A DNA stretch of 26,583 bases from GCA-002790615 sp964438025. GTDB lineage: Bacteria > Patescibacteriota > Minisyncoccia > Moranbacterales > UBA2206. The notes beneath the pieces were generated by a model that was given only the letters and a program-made list of their open reading frames with translations, did not search any database and had not been told where the DNA came from. Shown in pieces: positions 6,563-11,124 of the stretch. The stretch spans positions 1-26,583 of the forward strand of contig CAYTIK010000012.1 of assembly GCA_964438025.1 (NCBI GenBank), given 5' to 3'. Both the position numbers and the translations under genes were made by a program. How positions within the stretch are numbered: the stretch's first letter is position 1; each line of letters starts with the position of its first letter.

Positions 6563-7219
6563 TTAGAGCGAATAAGGAAATTCGCCGGGTTTTTCTAGCA
6601 ATGTTTTCATCGACTCTTTAAATTCAGCTTTATCTGCGAGTTCTTCTTCACAAAAACTGCCTAAAACATATTTTCCACTTTTTTCACCATATTCATAAAC
6701 CCAAACCCAGAAACTAGCGTCCGGCTTATCCACAAAAACAATAGATGTTAGCATACCGCCGTATTTATTTGGTTTAACTCTCAAAACAACAAATTTGCTC
6801 TTATAATATGCCTTATCAAAATTAGCCAATCCGCATTTTAAGTTACCGTCAGATCCATCGGCATCATTTATTTCTACGTCATTTTCCATATCGTTTCCAG
6901 CTAGGTACTTATTTAAAACAACTCTGATATGGGTAACAAAGGGGCTTTTATAGGCTTCTTCTTCTGTTAGTTTTGGTATATTTTCCAGATTATGTGCATT
7001 TCCTTCGGCTATTGCGTCTGTTATTTTTTTTAAGGGATTGTCAGAATTATCATTTCTCTTTTCTTCTATGGTAGCTTTTTCTTGTTCAGCTTTTTGCTCC
7101 TGTTTTTGTTGCTCCGCTATTCTGGCTTTTTTAGGCAGATACATGCCAAAATAAAAGCCAACAGAAAGAGTTATGATTATTCCCACAAATATACAGCCAT
7201 AGATTATTTTATTTTTCAT
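6563..7219 (-). CDS. Membrane-anchored protein sharing its N-terminus with the 505-aa neighbour
   Basis: 218 aa. The membrane segment (residues 7-28), YLPKKAR and Gln/Glu-rich coiled coil (33-55) match the downstream protein almost residue for residue, and the DNA of 7107-7225 closely matches 6341-6459. After about residue 60 the sequence is unrelated: a probable exported domain (residues 85-218) with LNKYLAGNDMENDVEIND, LRVKPNKYGGML and FWVWVYEYGEKSGKYVLGSFC. I do not recognise the domain. The stop lies 109 nt before the start of the 505-aa gene, and the gene starts 19 nt after the 90-aa gene ends. Confidence 0.72.
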   Translation of the reverse strand: MKNKIIYGCIFVGIIITLSVGFYFGMYLPKKARIAEQQKQEQKAEQEKATIEEKRNDNSDNPLKKITDAIAEGNAHNLENIPKLTEEEAYKSPFVTHIRVVLNKYLAGNDMENDVEINDADGSDGNLKCGLANFDKAYYKSKFVVLRVKPNKYGGMLTSIVFVDKPDASFWVWVYEYGEKSGKYVLGSFCEEELADKAEFKESMKTLLEKPGEFPYSL

Positions 7220-7238
7220 ATATTATTTCATTAAAAAC

Positions 7239-7511
7239 CTATAAATCATGCTTGCAACGTCGAATCTTTGCTGCTTTTTTCTCAATTTCATCTCTTATTA
7301 ATTCTGTCCATAGTGCTGCGTGTTGATCGTCTGTGAATGTTCCTAAATCATATGAAGTATTTCCCATTGGATTTTCTAAATATAATGACCATTTATCTTT
7401 TTCTATTTTTTGGCATAGTATCCAATTAGATGTTCCGTATATTGTATGGACCATTAATCCTTCTTCTCCATATTTGGTTATGTGATTTACTAGTCTGTCT
7501 ATGTTTCTCAT
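7239..7511 (-). CDS. Hypothetical 90-aa protein
   Basis: Not recognised. It is a mixed alpha/beta, Trp-rich small soluble protein (NWILCQKIEKDKWSLYLENP) with a charged helical C-terminus (IRDEIEKKAAKIRRCKHDL). It has no membrane segment. It sits between the zinc-ribbon/TPR gene and the membrane-protein genes on the same strand, 47 nt and 19 nt away, so it is probably part of one operon. The ATG has no Shine-Dalgarno. Confidence 0.6.
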   Translation of the reverse strand: MRNIDRLVNHITKYGEEGLMVHTIYGTSNWILCQKIEKDKWSLYLENPMGNTSYDLGTFTDDQHAALWTELIRDEIEKKAAKIRRCKHDL

Positions 7512-7558
7512 AATATAAATTTATACTTTCTTAAAAGATTGTACTTATCTCGAAATTG

Positions 7559-9193
7559 TTACAGATGAAACTGTTTAGTCCAAGCATATTTTTCAGGATC
7601 TTTCAAAAGGAGATACTTAATAATAGCTTGCCGGGTTTCAATATTAGTAGACTCTTGTAAAACACTCTGTATTTCCATTTCTCGAGCTCTTGGATCTGAA
7701 CCAAGCTTAATTGCTTTTTCAAAATATTTATCACCTTCTTTCCACTCTCCTTCATCATAAGAAATTCCGCCGAGGAGATTGTATGGATAAAAGCTTTGGG
7801 ACGAAAGGCTTATTGCTTTATTTGCACATTCCTTTGCTTTGACAGAATTCTGTAAACGACGAAATGCAGCACCTCGACTCGTATATGCGCTACTGGCATC
7901 TGAAAAACTAATTAGTCTGTCTGAAAATCTATTTGTAATTTCAATGGCTTTTTCAGGAAGATGAGCTTTTATAAAAAATTTACTTGCCTTGGCGAGACAC
8001 CACCCATAATTACCAGGAAAGTTTTTATAGAGACTGTAATAATAGTTAGCTAACAATTTAAATTTCTTATTTTCTTCAAGCCATTCTAATTCGAATTCAT
8101 CGAGACTGTCTTTATCATCAAGTTTGTTTAAAATTTTAGCCAGTTGTGTTGGACCAGCAGACTCATTCACAACTTCGTTTATATTCACATTGTATTTATT
8201 CGCCAATTCCGCAAATTGATTTCTTGCCTGTGATAACGCAAGCTGTTTTTGTCGTTCTTCCTTGGCATTGTTTAAAAGACAATTGTATTCATTTTTCTCT
8301 ATTATATTAGAATGTTGTTTGTAAAAATGTTCTGCTCCGCTGAAATTATAACCTGCGAATAAATTCGTGAGATCAAATAATATCTGTTTTCTATAGCGCT
8401 GGTCTAATGTTTCGTAAACTCGAATCAGGATTTCTTCCTTGAATTTATCTTTAATCTCTTCTGCCGTAGAAAAATCGTATTGTGAAAGAAAATGCTCGAG
8501 AATATCATTGATTAATTGCTGATATTCTTCGTTTTCCATTTCACAACGTGCTTCTTCAAGCCAATATTTTGCCGTTTCATAATCTTGATATTGTTTTATA
8601 CAAACTACGATACGATCTTTGAAATTTTCCGCACTAAAAGGCTCTTTTTTATAATATTTTTTAAGTCCTTCATAAACTTGGAGGGAAACCTTTTCGCTGA
8701 AATTTTGTTGAATTTTTTCTGCCGTGGAAAAATCGTGTTGTGAAAAAAAATGCTCAAGAATATTATTGGTTAATTGCCAAAAATCATCACTCCGTATTTC
8801 CCGTTGTGCTTTTGTAAGCCATTTTCCAACTTCATCAAAATCACCATATCGTATGCACCCAAGAATATTATATTTGAATTTATTTATCTCTATAATTCTC
8901 GCTTCTTTCTCTTCTCTTAGCCTTTCCCTTTCCTCTAATTTTAGTTGTTCTCTCTGCTCTCTGGCTTGACGAAAACGAAGCGCAAGCATTTCTCTTTTCC
9001 ATTTTTCCCAACTCTCATCACCCTGCATTTGCGAAACTACCTTCGCCGCTTTCTCATATTTTTCACGGTCTTCTACCTCCTTATGTTTTGCAGGTGATAA
9101 AAAATCGCTTATTTGATCAACAAGAATTTTACGACAATGTAAATCATTGCCATCAATTGTCTCAGATCCACATTTTGAACAAATCTTTTGCAT
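7559..9193 (-). CDS. Zinc-ribbon, coiled-coil and TPR-like repeat protein
   Basis: 544 aa from the ATG at 9193. The open frame reaches 9268, but the upstream 25 codons overlap a terminator and promoter-like sequence, and starting at MQKICSKCGS puts a zinc ribbon (CSKC and later HC) at the N-terminus, as in many bacterial zinc-ribbon proteins. A highly charged coiled coil follows (about residues 40-110). Next comes a tandem duplication, each copy ending ILEHF-SQ-DFSTAE and then a charged YE helix (about 145-195 and 230-275). The C-terminal third has TPR-like helices, clearest at AYTSRGAAFRRLQNSVKAKECANKAISL and the GEWKEGDKYFEKAIKLG repeat. It is probably a cytosolic scaffold. Partner and function are unknown. 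Confidence 0.75.
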   Translation of the reverse strand: MQKICSKCGSETIDGNDLHCRKILVDQISDFLSPAKHKEVEDREKYEKAAKVVSQMQGDESWEKWKREMLALRFRQAREQREQLKLEERERLREEKEARIIEINKFKYNILGCIRYGDFDEVGKWLTKAQREIRSDDFWQLTNNILEHFFSQHDFSTAEKIQQNFSEKVSLQVYEGLKKYYKKEPFSAENFKDRIVVCIKQYQDYETAKYWLEEARCEMENEEYQQLINDILEHFLSQYDFSTAEEIKDKFKEEILIRVYETLDQRYRKQILFDLTNLFAGYNFSGAEHFYKQHSNIIEKNEYNCLLNNAKEERQKQLALSQARNQFAELANKYNVNINEVVNESAGPTQLAKILNKLDDKDSLDEFELEWLEENKKFKLLANYYYSLYKNFPGNYGWCLAKASKFFIKAHLPEKAIEITNRFSDRLISFSDASSAYTSRGAAFRRLQNSVKAKECANKAISLSSQSFYPYNLLGGISYDEGEWKEGDKYFEKAIKLGSDPRAREMEIQSVLQESTNIETRQAIIKYLLLKDPEKYAWTKQFHL

Positions 9194-9208
9194 AATGTTT
9201 TGCTCACA

Positions 9209-9239
9209 AATATATTTTGTTAGAAAAACCATTTGGCAA
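9209..9239 (-). promoter_or_regulatory. Possible promoter of the minus-strand cargo operon
   Basis: On the minus strand TTGCCA (9239-9234) and TATATT (9214-9209) are 19 nt apart, longer than optimal. The site lies between the terminator of the upstream RNA and the ATG at 9193. Confidence 0.35.
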
Positions 9240-9251
9240 TCTTTTTTAAAT

Positions 9252-9420
9252 ACAAAAAAGCCCACCACTACAGGCGAGAGCTTTCACTCTCCACATATCT
9301 TTCGATATATGGCTGGTCACAGCAACCCCATAATGATGGGTTTTTTAGCTATGACCAGACTTGATTCGCCATGCCAGTATCGCTACTAGTTTAGGCTACT
9401 ACTTATTCAGTTGTTCACTT
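9252..9420 (-). ncRNA. Candidate structured small RNA carried by the element
   Basis: Read on the minus strand, four elements lie in series. An 11-bp stem CTGGTCATAGC/GCTGTGACCAG (9358-9348 with 9323-9313) holds an inner hairpin. Abutting it is a 9-bp hairpin with a GAAA tetraloop (9312-9291). A possible closing stem TCGCC/GGCGA (9370-9366 with 9277-9273) brackets both. Finally AAAGCTC/GGGCTTT (9284-9278 with 9263-9257) is followed by TTT, giving a terminator. The GNRA loop and the direction of the G-T pairs favour the minus strand. A promoter lies at 9427-9454, so the RNA would be about 170 nt. It resembles no family I know. The rest of the gene-free stretch (9269-9562) has a hairpin GCTGTGTT/AACACGGC. 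Confidence 0.55.
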
Positions 9421-9426
9421 AATCAT

Positions 9427-9454
9427 ATATTAGCAAAATTGCCACCAAATACAA
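9427..9454 (-). promoter_or_regulatory. Promoter of the candidate structured RNA
   Basis: On the minus strand: TTGTAT (9454-9449), 16-nt spacer, TAATAT (9432-9427), giving a start near 9420. Confidence 0.5.
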
Positions 9455-9562
9455 CCGCCCAGGTATTTTGGCTTAATTATGACCACTTAAAAAATAAAGC
9501 TGTGTTTTCTACAACACGGCGAACGTCCATCAAAGATGGGTAAAAAATCCCGATAAAAAGAA

Positions 9563-9931
9563 CTATTTTAATTCCGCCGGAGGCAAAATTTCGGAATATC
9601 TTGGAAAACCCTGCCTTTTGCTGAAATAGCGCCTCAAACGCTCCTTTGGATAAAATTTCAATATTTCACGACTTCCAATGACTGCGTGCATCCGTCCGCA
9701 CCAGGCTGGCCTTGGTTTCTGTTCTACCAGAGCAAAGTCACCCAGATGCGGCAGCCGGACAATCTTATTTTTCCTCAATTCATCGCCTATAAGCGCAACA
9801 AGACCCGCATAAAATAGAAAAGCCGTATCTGGATCAATAAAATTGCTTTGCTCCGAAAGCAAACGATAAAACCGCTTATCACTTAATAAGTTCTTTTTTC
9901 CAAGACGATTTGTTGGTGGAGTCCAAGCCAT
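9563..9931 (-). CDS. Divergent HU/IHF-like DNA-binding protein
   Basis: 122 aa. It follows the HU plan: an N-terminal helical part (DKRFYRLLSEQSNFIDPDTAFLFYAGLVALIGDELRKN as a helix pair in residues 18-55), then VRLPHLGDFALVEQKPRP at the place of the G-x-F-x-V-x-x-R-x-x-R beta arm, then REILKFYPKERLRR matching the C-terminal F-x-P-x-x-x-L strand and helix. It is longer than HU (about 90 aa), with extra residues at both ends and WCGRMHAVIG in the arm. The likely role is DNA bending or compaction, perhaps helping recombinase synapsis; that role is inferred from position in the element. The start ATG lacks a Shine-Dalgarno. Confidence 0.65.
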   Translation of the reverse strand: MAWTPPTNRLGKKNLLSDKRFYRLLSEQSNFIDPDTAFLFYAGLVALIGDELRKNKIVRLPHLGDFALVEQKPRPAWCGRMHAVIGSREILKFYPKERLRRYFSKRQGFPRYSEILPPAELK

Positions 9932-10035
9932 TTATTAAGTATATATTAAGCCCAACAATATAATCACTTTGTGCAATAGTTAACCAACTTTGAAAATTCT
10001 GAAATTTTTTTTCAGGCTCATTGATTTCCAAAATG

Positions 10036-10064
10036 AAAAAAGGATCTAACTCTCTTTTGGGTCC
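10036..10064 (-). terminator. Weak intrinsic terminator, minus strand
   Basis: A 5-bp stem GGACC/GATCC with one wobble (10064-10060 with 10046-10042) is followed on the minus strand by TTTTTT (10041-10036). It implies minus-strand transcription through 10086-10235. The gene-free stretch 9932-10247 otherwise shows only the possible gene remnant below. Confidence 0.4.
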
Positions 10065-10085
10065 GCCCTCCGGGAAAGTTACCTA

Positions 10086-10235
10086 TCATATCATTTCGCT
10101 ACCAAAAAGGATTGTTGAAGAATACCGCCCATACCTTCCATAATCCTTTTTACCACTTAAATAACGAAAGAAGGCAACTAAATCATGCCAACACGCTTCT
10201 TTAGCACGCACGGTCGATGCGTCTTTGGCATAAAT
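10086..10235 (-). pseudogene. Possible remnant of a tyrosine recombinase N-terminal domain
   Basis: The minus-strand frame encodes ASTVRAKEACWHDLVAFFRY followed by LSGKKDYG, which resembles the SAM-like N-terminal helix of XerC/D-type integrases (T-V-R-x-Y-x-x-D-L-x-x-F-x-x-F-L). There is no internal start codon, the upstream frame is antisense to the SymE-like gene, and the stop comes about 50 residues later. A terminator lies just downstream. It could equally be a chance open frame. Confidence 0.2.
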
Positions 10236-10247
10236 ATTTTTATAATC

Positions 10248-10460
10248 ATGCAAAGAAAAATGACAATTAGTTATCAAAACAGGCAAGGACGAGGATATGG
10301 CGGTAGCGGCGTTGGTTCTCTCTCTAGGGATCTCCCAACCAGTCCAAAACTGGTGATTGCTAACCATTTTCTGAAAAACCTATCCGGTTTTTCGATTGGC
10401 GACAAAATAATGGTCAAATATTCGCCAGGTTTAATTATTATTTCTAAATCAACATCATGA
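10248..10460 (+). CDS. SymE/AbrB-like small protein
   Basis: 70 aa from the ATG at 10248; a second in-frame ATG lies at 10260. The open frame extends upstream to 10185, but that part looks non-coding. The C-terminal half (SPKLVIANHFLKNLSGFSIGD then KIMVKYSPGLIIIS) fits the swapped-hairpin AbrB/SymE pattern: P-x-x-x-[I/V] strand, short helix, GF-x-x-G-D-K-[I/V]-x-V, then a G-x-[I/L]-x-I strand. SymE proteins are toxins or nucleic-acid binding proteins; MazE/AbrB relatives are antitoxins or regulators. The N-terminal part is Gly/Ser-rich (RGYGGSGVGS). The stop overlaps the next start (ATGA), indicating translational coupling. Which of these roles applies is uncertain. Confidence 0.5.
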   Translation: MQRKMTISYQNRQGRGYGGSGVGSLSRDLPTSPKLVIANHFLKNLSGFSIGDKIMVKYSPGLIIISKSTS

Positions 10461-10645
10461 ACACAGTAACGCAGTTAAATATTTTATCAGCAAAAAAGAG
10501 AGATTCTATTATTCAATTTATCTTCAACAATATTGAAAATAGCAATGAAAGAGAGCGCTATTTAAGCGAACTTGAATCCACTCCATATTCGGATGATGCG
10601 GACGAGCTTTTGGAAAACCTATCAAAACCGCAATTTGAATCGTAG
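10457..10645 (+). CDS. Small acidic protein coupled to the SymE-like gene
   Basis: 62 aa, predicted helical and acidic (ENSNERERYLSELESTPYSD then DADELLENL). No recognisable family. The 4-nt ATGA overlap with the upstream SymE-like gene suggests a two-gene module, for example toxin and antitoxin or a regulator pair. That is inference from arrangement only. Confidence 0.5.
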   Translation: MNTVTQLNILSAKKRDSIIQFIFNNIENSNERERYLSELESTPYSDDADELLENLSKPQFES

Positions 10646-10706
10646 ATTGAATAATTTGATGCAAAAAGGGCACTAATAAATTAGTACTCATGTATTATGG
10701 CTATAT

Positions 10707-10801
10707 ACTACGCAAAGTCTTCGGGAATATATATTGATCAAAAAAATAAGTAGCGAAGGACTTTGCGTAGTAACAAAAATCCTTTTTCGCTACTTTTTTT
10801 T
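10707..10801 (+). promoter_or_regulatory. Attenuator-like leader with mutually exclusive hairpins
   Basis: Hairpin 1: ACTACGCAAAGTCTTCG (10707-10723) pairs with 10754-10771 in 17 bp with one bulged base. Hairpin 2: AGTAGCGAAGGA (10749-10760) pairs with 10780-10794 in 12 bp with a three-T bulge and is followed by a run of T to 10801, a good intrinsic terminator. The 3' arm of hairpin 1 overlaps the 5' arm of hairpin 2 at 10754-10760, so the two cannot coexist. This is the layout of an antiterminator/terminator switch, 27 nt upstream of the small ORF and recombinase. It may also be the terminator of the upstream SymE-like pair. No aptamer is recognised. Confidence 0.6.
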
Positions 10802-10827
10802 ATTTGTTAATTAATTAATTTCAACAT

Positions 10828-11124
10828 ATGAACGAAGAAACTCAACCAACCAGCCTCTCTGTTTTCGTATGCGATTCCATTTCAGTTTCAGAATGGATAG
10901 TCGTCGATTTAATCATTGAAAGAATTACCACTTGGGAAATGAACCCCAAAAAAGGTGAAACACTAGTTTCTGTTGCTGATTATCGCCAACTTCTTGGCGA
11001 CTATACAAGCACAGACAAGCGTATTGTAGAACGGCTACAATTTCTTGAAGCATTTTGTAGAAATATAATTAAACCTAATTTACAAAAAATATATGAGCAA
11101 GGCAAAAAAAATATTATCCGCTAA
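10828..11124 (+). CDS. Hypothetical 98-aa protein overlapping the recombinase start
   Basis: Not recognised. It is a small, probably helical protein with mid-segment VDLIIERITTWEMNPKKGET and a basic C-terminus (EQGKKNIIR). Its last 32 nt overlap the recombinase start at 11093, indicating tight coupling. Placement just before a large serine recombinase is compatible with an accessory or directionality factor, but nothing in the sequence proves this. It is transcribed after the attenuator-like leader. No Shine-Dalgarno is visible. Confidence 0.55.
   Translation: MNEETQPTSLSVFVCDSISVSEWIVVDLIIERITTWEMNPKKGETLVSVADYRQLLGDYTSTDKRIVERLQFLEAFCRNIIKPNLQKIYEQGKKNIIR

Noticed and set aside
10086..10367. 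Minus-strand open frame of 93 codons as an intact gene
   Set aside because: The start half is antisense to the SymE-like gene and no start codon lies in the remaining half; kept only as a possible remnant.
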